DNA of 64,000 bases from Lates calcarifer. Lineage: Eukaryota > Chordata > Actinopteri > Centropomidae. Under the pieces are notes generated by a model. It was not told the DNA's origin, ran no database searches, and saw nothing but the letters and a program-made list of their open reading frames with translations. A program made the position numbers and the translations under genes. This document shows, one piece after another, positions 21,450-33,858 of the stretch (its first letter is position 1; each line of letters starts with the position of its first letter). Where the stretch lies: positions 3,817,334-3,881,333 of the forward strand of contig NC_066844.1 in assembly GCF_001640805.2 (NCBI RefSeq), read 5' to 3'.

Positions 21450-24400
21450 ATGTCTTCATCTCTATCAACTACGGTGGGAGGTGTGGTGGTGGTCACCCAT
21501 GTCCACCCAGCACCTCAGGGTGCTGTACCCAAACATCCGGTGGGCATCCAGAAGTTCAGCAGGGCCTCGCCGATGGCGCTTGGGGTAAGAGCCAGAATCA
21601 GTGTGTGGAGACAGAGCAGTGGACACACAGTGTTGTAGAGTGATCTGAGGGTGATACAATAAGATGGATATGGGAAGCTCATGTTTATGATCGCTCATAT
21701 GAACTTTTAATTAACTCTTAATTAAGTCTGTTCAGAATTGAATGCTGTAAACTCAATCAAGAATTCACTTCCTGAAATTTAATGATGATCAGAGAGAAAA
21801 CATTTACTCTCCTCATATTCAAATGAACTTGATTTGCATAAGTGCAGCAACTGGGAGACAGATGAATGTAGACAGATGTTAATTCTTCAGTTTTGTGTCT
21901 GTCCCTCCAGACAGTTCAGATCATGATCGGCCTGATGACTCTGCTGTTTGGGATCGTTATGGTGGTTCAACCAAAGACAGGGGGAGTTTACAGTGGTATT
22001 TTTGCCTGGGGAGCTGTGATTGTGAGTCTTATCATTTTCATGATACTGATTATTTCAATGCTTCTGTAGCTGATGTTTGGACAGACTGAACTTCAGTGTT
22101 TCCAGGTGGTGAAATCTGTATCCACAGAATATTTCTGTCCTTCTCTGTTGCAGCACATCACAGCTGGATCTCTGACAGTGGCTGCTGGGAAATCTCTGAA
22201 CCGCTGCCTGGTTAGTGACTATTACTATTAAACCATTCTTTTAATAGCACTATTAAAGGCTACTTTTAGCATCACTATAGGCCACGTCTGCTTAGTTTTA
22301 CTTTAGGATCATGCCGATGTTGTGTGGCAATATGTCCAAAGCCAACACTAACAAAACTGAAACAGTGGAGTTCATTAAAACTAACTCTGGCATTGCACGT
22401 CATTATTACTTAATGTGAAGCTTGTGAAGTCTGTCAGTCACCTCACTGATCACTACATTTTATATAAAGCCCCACTGTTCTGGTGTTACAAACAGTGACT
22501 CCTGGGTTAGTCAGAGAAATGTGAAATACACCTCTATCATTTCACCTAATTCTGTCAAAGACTCTGTTTTCAGGGTGTAAATGTTGACTGCAAATGGATC
22601 AGAGATGAGTCCAGGTGTCCTGACGTCTCGTCTCTCTTCCAGGTGAACGGCGCTCTGGGTGTCAGCGTCTTATCAGCAGTTGTTTCCTGTATTGCAACCA
22701 TCCTCCATTCTGTGGATGCTACAGGACCGATCATATGCGATGACTATCAATTTGGTCGTGATGACTGCTTCAGATATGAGGTAATCAGTTTATTAGTTGT
22801 TTAAAGAGTAAACCATAAATAAAGAGTTAATTTACTTTTGGCTGGAGTAGCATGTGAGGAGTAGAATCAGTAGCTGAGTAGTCCTGGATGTTTACTCTGA
22901 CACAGTCCAGGGTTACACTAGATGAATCTGCTGAACTCTAGTTTGTTCTGTTTCTAAAATCATTTTCTCCTGTTAAAGAAACAAAGGAGGACACATTAAG
23001 CTGTTTCCACTACAGATGGGACCATACCACTTTTTCACGTTTGGTACTGATACTGCAATCTTGAGTATCTGCCTATTAAACACTTAAGCTGTGTATCATA
23101 TTTGATGCACTTTGCTTAAGCCTAACCATCTAAAAAACATCATGCTGAAAACTGTGAAACAAATGTTCTACTCGCCTACAGACGAAAAAAAGAAGCTTAG
23201 CCTGCAGCACTGCTTTTTGCAAAGTAAAACTTGAGTGTATCAACTGTGCTGTCAGACTTTGTAATGACATTGGGCACATGTCTGAACTCCAGATGTCAGT
23301 TGTGAAGCTAACCGTGTCTACACTTTTCGAGCATTTTGAAAGTGGCAAGGCGTAGCGAGGCTCCAAATGTTCGTTTAAGCACTGAAAACCCACATTTTCA
23401 ATAACATCCAGCTCACTAAATTCGACAACTTTCTCTGTTATCAACTTTGCTTTTTTGCTGTTTAGAGGGAGTTTCTCACGCTTTTGAATTGTTTCAGTCA
23501 AAGTTTGTTACACTTACACTTTCAATAGTTCAGTCATATTGAGAACATGTTTGTCTTACATCCTACAACATTTGTTGAAGCTAGGAATAATACTAATCAA
23601 GATATTACTGTCCAAATATTACTTCCCAGAAGGTGTTTTTGAGAGTGTAAAATTTTTTTAAAAATATATATATAACAGGCCAAAAACATTTTTTTTTTAA
23701 ATTGGAACAGAACAAAACCAGGCCTCAGTTTTGGGGCCAAACATTTTATCAACAAACTTTGTACAAACTCTGGCAACTACTTTCCTGAATTCTGTCTGAT
23801 TTGACACAGAATGACACAACTACAATTGTGTTTGATTTTGCCAGACTCTGTCCCGAGGGAATTCAGGGGTTTTGGCTGTGTTCAGTTTCTTGGAGCTCAT
23901 TGTTTCAATCACCGTCGCAGGATATGGCTGCTGTGCTTCTTACAGTGCAGAGGTGAGTCAATCAGTCACTGATGAGTAATTCAGTCTGATATCAAATACA
24001 TTATTCTTCATTGTAGTTTACTTGTGTGCAGAATATTGTGATTGAATATTGTGAAGTCCAAACACACTTTATTGTTTTTCTGTAGTTGACTGGTCTTCAT
24101 CAAAAATACTAATAAAACTGCGGTATAGTGAAGCACTTACAAATTTGTGGATACATCCCAATACCTTCGTCACATCCTTCCCTGTGACCTGGAAATTGAT
24201 CTGGACAGGACTTAATCTAACTTACTTTATCTAAGAACATGTTTCCCTCTATCCTCACATGGTTACTGTGTTTCTCCTTATGTCTTCAGTGGGAGCCAGT
24301 AGCATTTGAGAAAAAGACACAAGTTCAGGGAAACATGGATCCAGTTAACTGAGATTCACCCTGTGTGTTTGTCTTGTAGGAATCATCGGTGGTTGTTGTT

Positions 24401-24614
24401 ACTGCAGATGCTTCACTGACTGCACGTGCCCTGTCCAGTGCACCTCTCCTCACAGGTCAGGTCAAATCTATGAAGTGATGAGTATGTATGTCTTATAGGT
24501 TCAGAAGGAAATTGTAACTTTTATGTGTGTTTTGCAGATGGTGACCTAACAGAAGAACCAAACTGCCTCAGTCTCCAGCCTATACTACAGTCATCAGCTG
24601 AAGAGTCAGTCTAA
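21450..24614 (+). CDS. ms4a: MS4A/CD20-like four-pass membrane protein, array copy 5
   Basis: Coding exons: 21450-21584, 21911-22021, 22154-22210, 22643-22780, 23845-23952, 24380-24455, 24538-24614; 233 aa. N-terminus MSSSLSTTVGG, TM1 TVQIMIGLMTLLFGIVM, GVYSGIF before TM2. The loop has cysteines nine residues apart with an acidic DDYQFGRDD between. TM4 exon as in copy 4 (ELIVSITVAGYGCC). The C-terminus lacks PPxY and ends SSAEESV like copy 4. The intron before the TM4 exon holds a decayed hAT transposase fragment. Introns around the loop exon are almost identical to copy 4. The coding region is intact although the usual first exon is deleted, so expression is uncertain. Confidence 0.82.
23130..23501 (-). 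mobile_element. Decayed hAT (ZBED-type) transposase fragment
   Basis: The minus strand encodes residues typical of the ZBED/hAT transposase family found widely in fish genomes: a SELDVIENVGFQCLNEHLEPRY-type segment followed by SFTTDIWSSDMCPMSLQSLTAQ. No complete zinc finger or C-terminal dimerisation region is present. It lies inside an intron of MS4A copy 5 on the opposite strand, and flanking sequence from about 22985 probably belongs to the same relic. Confidence 0.8.
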
Positions 24615-24769
24615 ACTGACCATCCTGCGTCAAAATGCTCTTCTAATCTTAACTGAAAGATAATATAAGATGAGAATCTAAATTCAATGTGTCATTCATA
24701 ACCCAACATTTGTAAAACTAAACATCAGACACGATTGTGTGTATGTCTGCTCTCATGCCAACAAGCTTT

Positions 24770-25010
24770 GTTAAAAAAAAAAAAGTGCTATCATTCAGAG
24801 ATGATTAAACTGTTTGCTAAAGACTGCAGATGTTTCTCTTTTTACCCAATGAAGGGAGAGCAGCACAGTAGAGTTGCTTTGTTTATGATTGTGCAAAACC
24901 TTGCTTGCTTTGAAGGACCAGTGTGTAGGATTTAGTGGCATCTAGTGGTGAAAATACAGAATGGAACTGAAAATTAATTCTCTCACCCCTAACCTTTCTG
25001 TTGGAGACCC
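24770..25010. repeat. Duplicated 3' spacer block (second of three)
   Basis: Near-identical to the block after copy 4. Its high similarity matches the similarity of copies 4 and 5 and supports a recent segmental duplication or conversion. Confidence 0.65.
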
Positions 25011-25244
25011 TGATCTTCACCTGCAAAATATCCCAGAGAGAGACACAAAAAGACCACAAAACACAAAATGATGCAAAAAAGAAACCTGGAAGAGAAGAAC
25101 AAGCAGGTGTTTTATTACTGTATATACAATTCTTGTCCTATTGTAATAGATTGCAGAATGTTTCTCTTATATGTCAGCCTATGTATATGTAGGCCTGTGT
25201 AGAAAAAAATAAAAGTGCATTAGCTCACTGCACCTTTAAGATTG

Positions 25245-25405
25245 TGGGTTTGGAGGAGAGTAACCGCCCTCTGACAGCCAACCATAAGAGAAATTGAATA
25301 AGGAGATGTTACTGGATCTGGAGTGAATCTCTGTGGAATATCCAATCTGACACTGCCTTCACTGAGGTAAATTAAGGAGCAACAACACTGTTCCTGTAAA
25401 GCAGG
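25245..25405 (+). promoter_or_regulatory. MS4A unit 6 promoter and non-coding first exon
   Basis: Conserved block ending at 25405 before GTAGGT. It lacks the TATA box seen in units 4 and 5. The intron that follows is about 1.7 kb and contains the minus-strand open block at 25775-25985. Confidence 0.5.
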
Positions 25406-25774
25406 GTAGGTCTTTATTCACTGTTATAATGATTAAAAAGTAAAAGTACCATGTGTGTCAAATGTAAAGGAAGTAAATAACATTTTTTTACTGTGTCATT
25501 TTGACATAATGCTGAACATTCACACGAAGTGGTCAGCATTGATTTCACTTGTAAGATGTTTATAGTGAAGGATGAAAGTGTTAAACAAGTATTTCCTCAA
25601 AGACATGGACTCAATCCAGCCATGAGGGTGAAAACATGTCACTCTGAGCTGAACTCCATCAGTTTTCAGTGACTAAATTTTATAACCAGGAGCAACAGCG
25701 TGACTTGCAAACATGTCCCAGTGTTGAGTCCAGCGTTTCCTATGCATTGCTTTATCTGTGGCAGCCCACCACAA

Positions 25775-25985
25775 TAATGGTGAGCCAGGTAAAGTGAAGT
25801 AAACTTGAGTTGATGACAATGATGCTTGTAGCTGTAAATGCAGTAAAAAGCAAAAGACCAATAAGCACTTTATCAAACCACCTGTTCAATAAGTTGTAGA
25901 AAAGTGTTATTTTCAGGTCTGTTGTTCTCAGTCTTTCAGTGTAACTTTCCACAACCAGAATAATAATGCTGTTGTGTCATGAGGA
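25775..25985 (-). repeat. Minus-strand open block shared by units 5 and 6 (unit 6 copy)
   Basis: Second copy of the block described at 20906-21130. The two predicted peptides agree at most positions in the core and in SSLLHFTW but differ at the N-terminal side. Not called as a gene. Confidence 0.4.
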
Positions 25986-27139
25986 AGCTCAAACGAAACC
26001 TGTCTATATGTAGTAGGACTGGTTGTGAGCTCAACTGATGAGGGTGTGCATCAGAGAAATTCCCAGCAATGCCCAGTGCTGGTGAACAAACACAAAAGAA
26101 CACTTGTTGCTTAACCAGTGCAATTTCACAATTCTTATTTTTATAGCACACAGTGTGATCACTCAAACATCTGAGGGGAAATTTTATTTTCTCCCATATT
26201 AAAATGCAACTTAACCATTCATATAGATTTGTTTTCCTTTAAAATAAAACAACACATTGTTATTTCTGTAAACTGCCTATTTATTACCAAAGCATTTATC
26301 AGTAATAGAGTTAAGATGGGAAAAATATCAATGTGTTTGCGCTGAATTTTGATTTATGTGGTGCTCCTTGAACTTTCGGTAAGGAGGAGAAAAAGTTATT
26401 CTGGAGCCCAGGTATAATACATCCTCTTATATCTTAAATCTATTATAGTGTATCATGTCCAGACAACTTAAGGGAATTTTCTCAATTTCAAAAACATTCA
26501 GTGAATCTGTACTCAATTACTCTTCCTCAGTGACCGGATATGGATCTCAGTGAACGGAAATTTAACTGCAAGAACTGAATTTGAATAGTGAGAAGTAAAT
26601 TAATAGTATATAGAAGTATATAGAGAGCTGGATTTTCAGTGAGGATCAACGTTTCACAGCAAATGAATTACATTTCATTCAGTTTCAAGTTTCAGATTTG
26701 CTTTTTCAATGCAATTATTCAAGTGCAACAATTCAAATACAAATGATTCAAATTCAGTTTCTATTAACACATATTTCTGTTCATAAAATCAGAGCACAGT
26801 GATAAAGACTCAGTACATCAGAGCAGGACGTTGTCAGTATTTATGATTCAGTAGATAGTCAACTTACTAAGTTGACACATACATAGACCAGTGACAAATT
26901 AAAAGAAGTTTCTTAGGGAGGTGTTGGCCCACCACAAGTCACTAGAACAGCTTTAATGCACCTTAGCATCTATTCTACAAGTCTCTACTTCTGACTCTGA
27001 CTGACTGAAGAACTATTCTTCCAAAAGATATTTCCTCAGTTGGTGTTTTGATGATGCTGATGCAGAGCGCTGTCTAATTTTTCTCTGATCAGTTATTAAC
27101 TAATTAAACTGTCATTTGACTGAACAGGAGGCCTGAAAC

Positions 27140-27534
27140 ATGTCTTCATCTGTATCAACTACGGTGGGAGGTGTGGTGGTGGTCACCCACGTGTACCCAG
27201 CACCTCGAGGTGCTGCACACAAACGTCCTGTGGGCATCCAGAAGTTCATCAAGGCCCAGCCGACGGCGCTTGGGGTAAGAGATAGTGTCAGTGTGTGGAG
27301 ACAGAGCAGTGAATAGTGATCTGAGGGCGATATAAGGTAGATACAGGAAAATAAAGCTCATGTTTATGATCTTTCATTTAAACCTTTACTGTGAAACTCT
27401 CTAAGATCTGTTTAGATGTCTGTATGAAGAAGTTGGTACCACTTCAGTCACTTCAGTTGTGATTTATTGAAGAGTAGGATGGGTGCCAGTTGACTGATCG
27501 CAAGTGATTGCAAAAGGACTCACACCTGGACTCA

Positions 27535-27580
<46 letters not shown>

Positions 27581-29650
27581 CAACAAGCCAGTGCTCTCCT
27601 CCTTCCTGCTCCTCCTCAGATCTCTCCTCCTTCAGACCCGTTCTTCACAACACTTATTCTTCTTAGAGAAAACATTTACTCTCCTCATATTTAAATGAAC
27701 TTGATTTGCTGCAACCAGGAAACAGATGAATGTTAACTCTTCTGTTTGTGTCTGTCCCTCCAGACAGTTCAGATCATGATTGGCCTGATGGCTCTGATGT
27801 TTGGGATTGTTATGGTGGTTCAACCAGATACAATGGGAGTTTACAGTGGTATTTTCGCCTGGGGAGCTGTGATTGTGAGTCTCATCATTTTCATGATACT
27901 GATTATTTCAATGCTTCAGCAGCTGATGTTTGGACAGACTGAACTTCAGTGTTTCTGTCCTTCTCTGTTGCAGTACATCATAGCTGGATCTCTGACAGTG
28001 GCTGCTGGAAAATCTCTGAACCGCTGCATGGTTAGTGACTATTACTATTAAACTATTCTTTAATAACACAATTAAAGGCTACTTTAGGATCATGGTGGTT
28101 TTGTGTGGCAATATGTACAAAACCAACACTTACAAGACTGAAAAAGTGGAGTTCATTTAAACTAATTTGATATTTTCATCAACTTAATGCAGAGTTTTAG
28201 TCTATCAGTTATGGTCTAATAACCACTGATTTAAAGCCCCACTGAACTAGTGTTACAAACAAATGTTGAATGCAAATGGACCAGAGATGAGTCCAGGTGT
28301 CCTGACGTTTCGTCTCTTCTAGGTGAATGGCGCTCTGGCTGTTAACATCTTGGCAGCAGGTGTTTCCTTTGTTGCAACCATCCTCTACTTTCTGGATTCT
28401 GCAAGGATTAGATGGGTCACATGCCGTGACTACTCTGGTACCTGCTTCTTATACCAGGTATCCAGATCATTAGTAGTTTACACCCAAAACTAAACAGTAT
28501 GGCTACAAATGAGTCAACCAGTTATGAATTTGCTTTGGCTAGAGTAGCATGTGAGGAGTAGTATCAGTAGCTAACTAGTCCTGGATGTTTACTTTGACAC
28601 AGTCCAGGGTGACACCAGCTCAATCTGCTGAACTCACTTGTTGCCCTGTTCCTAAAATCCTTTTCTCCTGTTTTTAAAATGAAGAAGCTGAAACATTCTC
28701 AAAATAAACTGTCAAAATGACATAAAAATCAATAAGACACCAATCATTATACTAATTTTTAGACAAAGTTTCTCTTAATGACTTACAGGACTTACCCCCA
28801 TCACAGTGGCAAAAATGACCCCATTTTGGCCTTTTGTTTTGGGACCCTGCAACTACTTTCCTGAATTCTGTCTGCTTTGACACAGAATGACATAACTGTT
28901 TGTTTTTGCCAGAGTCGGACGAAGGGGTTTATGGGGGTCTTGGCTGTTTTCCATTCACTGGCGCTCTTTGTTTCAATCACTGTTGCAGCATTTGCCTGCA
29001 GAGCTACTTACAGTGCAGAGGTAAGTCACCCAGTGACGAATGAGTAATTCAGCCAGATTTTAAATACATTTTTCTCCAGTGTAGTTTTGTTGTACAGATT
29101 GAACATTGTGATCTGAAGTCCAAATTCACTTTATTTTTCTATATGACTTCATCATATAGATAAAACTGCAGCATAATGAAGCAATTACAAATTTGTAGAT
29201 GCATCCTAATGTCCTCGTCTTATTATTCCTTGCTTCTCATGTGACCTGGAACTTCATCCAGAGAAGACATGTCATTAATCTAACTTTATCTAAAAACATG
29301 TTTTCTCTCCTCACATCTTCAGTGGGAGCAAGTAGCATGTAGGAAAAGATAAGTTCAGTGAAACATGGCTCCATTTGACTGAGACTCACCTCATGTGTTC
29401 ATCTCATAGGAATCATCAGTGGTTGTAACTGCAGATGCTTTAGTGACTCAACAGGCTCCACCCAGTGCACCTCTCCTCACAGGTAAGGTCAAGTCTGTAA
29501 AGTCATATGAATGAGAGCATATGAATACTGTCCTTTGGTTCAGAGGGAAACTGAGGCTCCCTCTGTTTTGCAGACAGACCACCACATTCAGAGGAACCAA
29601 GAGACCCCACTCTGGCTCCGCCTCCAGCCTACACCACTGTCGTCAACTGA
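27140..29650 (+). CDS. ms4a: MS4A/CD20-like four-pass membrane protein, array copy 6
   Basis: Coding exons: 27140-27274, 27764-27874, 27974-28030, 28323-28457, 28913-29020, 29410-29482, 29574-29650; 231 aa. N-terminus MSSSVSTTVGG, KFIKAQPTALG before TM1, TVQIMIGLMALMFGIVM in TM1. The loop is short, with only six residues (RDYSGT) between its cysteines. TM4 carries VFHSLALFVSITVAAFAC. The penultimate exon is 73 nt rather than 76, an in-frame loss of one codon. The tail ends PPPAYTTVVN and keeps a PPxY match. It groups with copies 4-5 in the membrane exons but with copies 1-3 in the tail, consistent with the tail switch in 4 and 5 being derived. Confidence 0.84.
27537..27578. repeat. (TA)n microsatellite
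   Basis: About twenty TA units inside an intron of MS4A copy 6. Confidence 0.95.
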
Positions 29651-31658
29651 AGAGTCTGTCCAAACTGTATCAAAATGCTCTTTCACTGTTGGCTGAAACC
29701 TAAATAATATTAATTTAAATTCAATGTGTCATTTGTAACCTGACATTTGTAAAATGTGGCAACAAAAAGCTTTGCTTAAAAAATGAATGCTATCCTTCAG
29801 AGATGACTAAACTGTTTGCAGAGATGTTTCTCTTTTACCAAAGAAAGTGAACACAGCACAGAGTTGATTTTATTTTTGACTGAGCAAAACCTTGCTTGCT
29901 TTTAAGGATGAGTGTATAAGTATTAGTGCCATCTAGGGGTGAGAACGTAGATTGTAACTAACTGAATACCCTGTCCCCTCACCCCTCCCCTTCCTGTTGG
30001 AGAGCACAGAGGCCGTCAGGTAACAAAATACCGCATCAACTAGTCTAGTTTGTAAAGTGAAGAGGTTTGTTTATATAGCAATGCTCTTGTCCTCTCCTGC
30101 AAGTTTGATTATTATTCATTATTGTACAACCACCACTATCTGAACCCTAATTACCACACGTAAGCAGGATCCCTCAAGAAACACTGGATCACTTAAGTGT
30201 GTCTATTCTTCTATGATCAGACCTGCTTGAAATTTTATCATTAAAAAGCCATAAAGAGTTTCCTATTTTGACATTTAATACACACCAATTATCATCCAGT
30301 GCACATTGTTAACATGAACAAACAGACCAACATCAACATGAAAACACAACATGTTTAGATACTGGAGGTTAAAGAGGAATTCCAGAAACATAACATTTCC
30401 CTTCATTTTAACATTTAGGAATTTTATTTTATTTTTCATCCAAAGAACAATGAGGATAACAGTGTTTAAAGGCAGGTAAGGAGACTTTTAAAACATTTCA
30501 TTAATATTTTTCTTCCCCCTTGTCAAACAACATAACAGTGTTTTCATACGTTGGTCTTTAAAAATTCACAGTTCAGTTATTCTAATTGTTGCTCTGTTCG
30601 GTGTTTATACTCTGATCTTAAGCACAATTTCATGTCCTGTGAAATGTAATTAAATACATTTTCTGATCTCAGTTGTCTGGTGAAGAAAAGCAGCCAAATC
30701 TAAATGAACATGTCAGGAGTTCTCTTTACATGTCTGGCAACAAGACTGCATCCAGTGCATCTGTTGTCTGAGGCTGTGCTGTTTTAGATGGGGAGAGGAC
30801 TGGAAATGAATCCCAGATATGGAATCATGAAAAGAAAACGTGGTCCCCCCCTGAGGTTTAGCTGGTCCAACTACTGACAAGGCTGATGATTACAAGGCTG
30901 AATCAATTTACACAGGATTAAAAATTCACATGGCACTGGACTAATTCGGCCACATACACCGATCAGATATGCTATCATCAATTAACCCCATCCTGTTGCC
31001 TAAGTGGTATCCAGAGCTGATGTTTTGACTGTCACAGGTGTTGATTTCGTTATTATGCAAATAACAGCAGCAAGTGCAGGATGAACACCGCTAAATGTTT
31101 TTGTTGCACCGATCTCATTCAGCAACAGACATTGATGCTGCTCTCCAGATATGGAAACCCTGAAAAAACTGCTTTCAAAGTTCAGAAATACCCAATGCGG
31201 AGGGTTTCTGAAATGCAGTTAGGTACTCAGGAATGGAATGATTGGTCAGTTAGATACAATTAATGCTGGTATATTTGGATACTTTGTCATTTATCAAGAA
31301 GAAAACGTTTTCCTGGATCCAGCTGTTTTTTCGCTGTATATTGTGAACTGAAATGCATTAATATCTATTGTGTAGTGGTGGGAGAGAAATGATAAATACT
31401 AATATTGCTGAGCACTCCTGTTAACTTCTGTTACTGTTTTATCTTGAGATCACAGAATTAAAATATTTAGAAGCAACCACTCACTCTCCGCTTCAGTAGT
31501 GCAGTAAACCTCAGCAGCAGATGAGCTCAAATCAACACCTGTAACCAGTTTATTAGAGAAACTGAATTAGCATCGTGTTCTGACATAATTTAGATTTGTA
31601 CTCCCAGTAACTGATAGTGTTACAGTGCATGTGAATATTCAAACTGGAGGTATCATGT
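29651..31658. other. Spacer between the MS4A array and CCDC51
   Basis: The third, weaker copy of the duplicated 3' block occupies about 29780-30010, ending with the teleost repeat phrase near 'gtgccatctaggggtgagaa'. Beyond that I see no exon or repeat structure. On the minus strand TTTATT at 31549-31554 gives an AATAAA about 105 bases after the CCDC51 stop, the likely poly(A) signal. Confidence 0.6.
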
Positions 31659-33771
31659 CTAACCAGTCCCTCTGAGCAGCATGTAGACAGCAGAGATGGT
31701 GATGGCTGTGGCAGTGTAGGTAAACACAGCATTATAAACAGTGTTTGTCCTGATTCGTTCTCCCAGCGTCCTCTGGGTCTCTTCCAGATGCCTCACCACC
31801 ACCTCAGATTCCCGGTGGTCCCCTCTCTCGGCTCTTGCTAACTGCACCTCACCTGCCTGCATTTCAGGCTGTGGTGTGGTTTCCAGCAGCCTCTTCACCA
31901 CTGACAAGTCGCTCTCAACTCTACCGAGTCCTTGCTCCAGTTGTCCCAGCTGCGGTGGGAGGGACTCCAGGAGGGACTGGGTCCTTTGGCTACCGACTTG
32001 GAGGTCTTTTAAGGCTGAAAGAGGCACAGCGGGCAAGTCTGGGGTCGGCCCTCCCCCCTTGCCCTGAAGGACGTCGCCCTTCTGAGTGAAGGCATCATTC
32101 AGTGTAAGCCTGAGGCTGTCGATAAGCGTTCGGAGCTCGTCCTGTTGGGAGCGATGGTTTCCAGCCTGGACCCTTAGGGCTTCCTGCAGGCTCTCTGGAC
32201 CTTTCTGGGCCTCCAGTAGAAGACTCTTCAGCTCCTACAAATTAAAGTAGTGAAGATGCACCAGGTGAAACTAAGATCACAGCACACTGGTGACCTGGTG
32301 AGGTGCAAATAAAATATATAGCACAAAAAACAAAAGAAACTTCATATGAAAATCTGTAGAAAACATTTGGTAGAAATGCTTAGTTTGTACATGCACACCC
32401 AGAGTCCACATTAACCTGCAACCAAAAGCTGAACCACTGAGCCATGACCCCCTTTATAGCAGAATTAAGCCACTATTTTATCATCAACCCTCCTCACCTG
32501 CAGGCGGACCCGGTTGACGTATGTTGATCCCATGACTCCAATCAGGGCTCCAAGCACCGAGCCAATGATGGACCAGTTCTTGGTCCGTTCTGCTCTCGTC
32601 CTCTCCTTTTCATGGCTCTCCCTGACGCCTGCTGAAAACAAGGCAAACTTTTCCCTCTCTGATCCCTCGGCGTTCTCATACGCTGTCCGGAGACGACGCT
32701 CCTCCTGTGGTCAGGAGAGACCACGAGTTTTGAGTTTTGTTTATTATGAATTAAGTTCAATCAGCTGACCTATTATTCCATAAATGGGTTCAACTGGAGT
32801 TAGAAGTATAGTACCAACAATATTATCATAACATTTTCAGTTGCCTCAGCTAACCTGCAGCAGTTTGTGCTCCAGCGTGGCCAGCTCCAGGTAGTGAGCC
32901 TCCTCCCTGGACACTCTGTCCAGCCGGTCTCTGACCTCCTTTAGTCTGACCTGCAGGGCCTCCAGGCTAGCATGAGCCTCACGCACCATCCCTCTGGCCA
33001 CCATGAACGCTGCCTCAGCCTAGAAGAAACACACATCAGTCATGCTTAAAACAAATGCCTGCAACAAAATCCCTCCTGAGGCGTGGGGGCTGATTCAACT
33101 TTATGATAATTTTGAATGCCATAGTTTGTGGTGCTGTTAAATTGTATTGTGTTGTACTGAGAGGTGTGTCTCATATGTAGTCTATCCCATTTTAATCAGC
33201 AAGGTGCTTCTTACTGTCTACTGACCTCAGTGACCTTGGTCTGAGCCTCGCGGACCTCATTAAGCCCGACAAACTCCTCGTACCTCTCCCACCAGTAGTT
33301 GACTGTAGCAGAAGCCGTCTGAGCCGACCTCTGACCCCACTGCCGCCCCAGCTCACCTGCATGCTAGAGGAGGGAGAGAGGGCAGTGTTTCAGTTTGGCT
33401 CTGTGTTCTTTTGTAGTATCAGATGATAATGTTGTATGAAAAGTCAGAAGAGGGATTTCCTGTACCTGTAAGGCAGCTAGGGCACGCTCCTTCACCACCT
33501 CACCTGCACCCTTCCCATCAGGAGGCACAGGGTCAGTGGGCGGGGGGGAGCTAGGCTGATGGTGAGCACTGTAGGTTCGGACCAGAGTGATTCTGCCGCA
33601 GAGAGATCCAGGCATGGAGAGGCGGGACAGACAGCACGTGCCATGAGCCCAGTGACAGATCTGTGCTCCTCTGTACCTGACATAGTAATCATACTGTCAA
33701 TCGTCAGCTCTGGTTTAAGTAGAACAAGCTAGCAAATCTCCCATGGATTAAATTATGTAGACTTACCTCAT
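31659..33771 (-). CDS. ccdc51: CCDC51 (MITOK), mitochondrial inner-membrane coiled-coil protein
   Basis: Minus-strand exons: 33771-33767, 33676-33466, 33363-33226, 33019-32855, 32704-32498, 32234-31659; 433 aa (human 411). The start ATG is inferred in a tiny five-base coding exon and joins to an arginine-bearing N-terminus ([14 protein letters not shown]) that suits a mitochondrial presequence. Diagnostic blocks follow: [32 protein letters not shown], then [20 protein letters not shown] leading into TM1 (about 224-245), and a second membrane segment near the C-terminus ([19 protein letters not shown]). The protein forms or regulates an ATP-sensitive mitochondrial potassium channel with ABCB8. 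The coiled coil lies between the presequence and TM1. It diverges head to head from TMA7. Confidence 0.93.
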
Positions 33772-33858
33772 TGAGAAAGACAGCAGACAGAAATGCAGCT
33801 TGAGAACTGTCAGAGTTTCCCTTTCACTGCAGCTACGGAGCTAACGCTGGAGAATTCA

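Noticed and set aside
1..29650. CRISPR-like or phage/bacterial operon interpretation of the repeats
   Set aside because: Repeats are gene-sized duplications with introns; the DNA is clearly vertebrate.
30300..31260. Possible exon between MS4A array and CCDC51 (e.g. 31081-31263)
   Set aside because: Short open frame with no family similarity or conserved splice sites.
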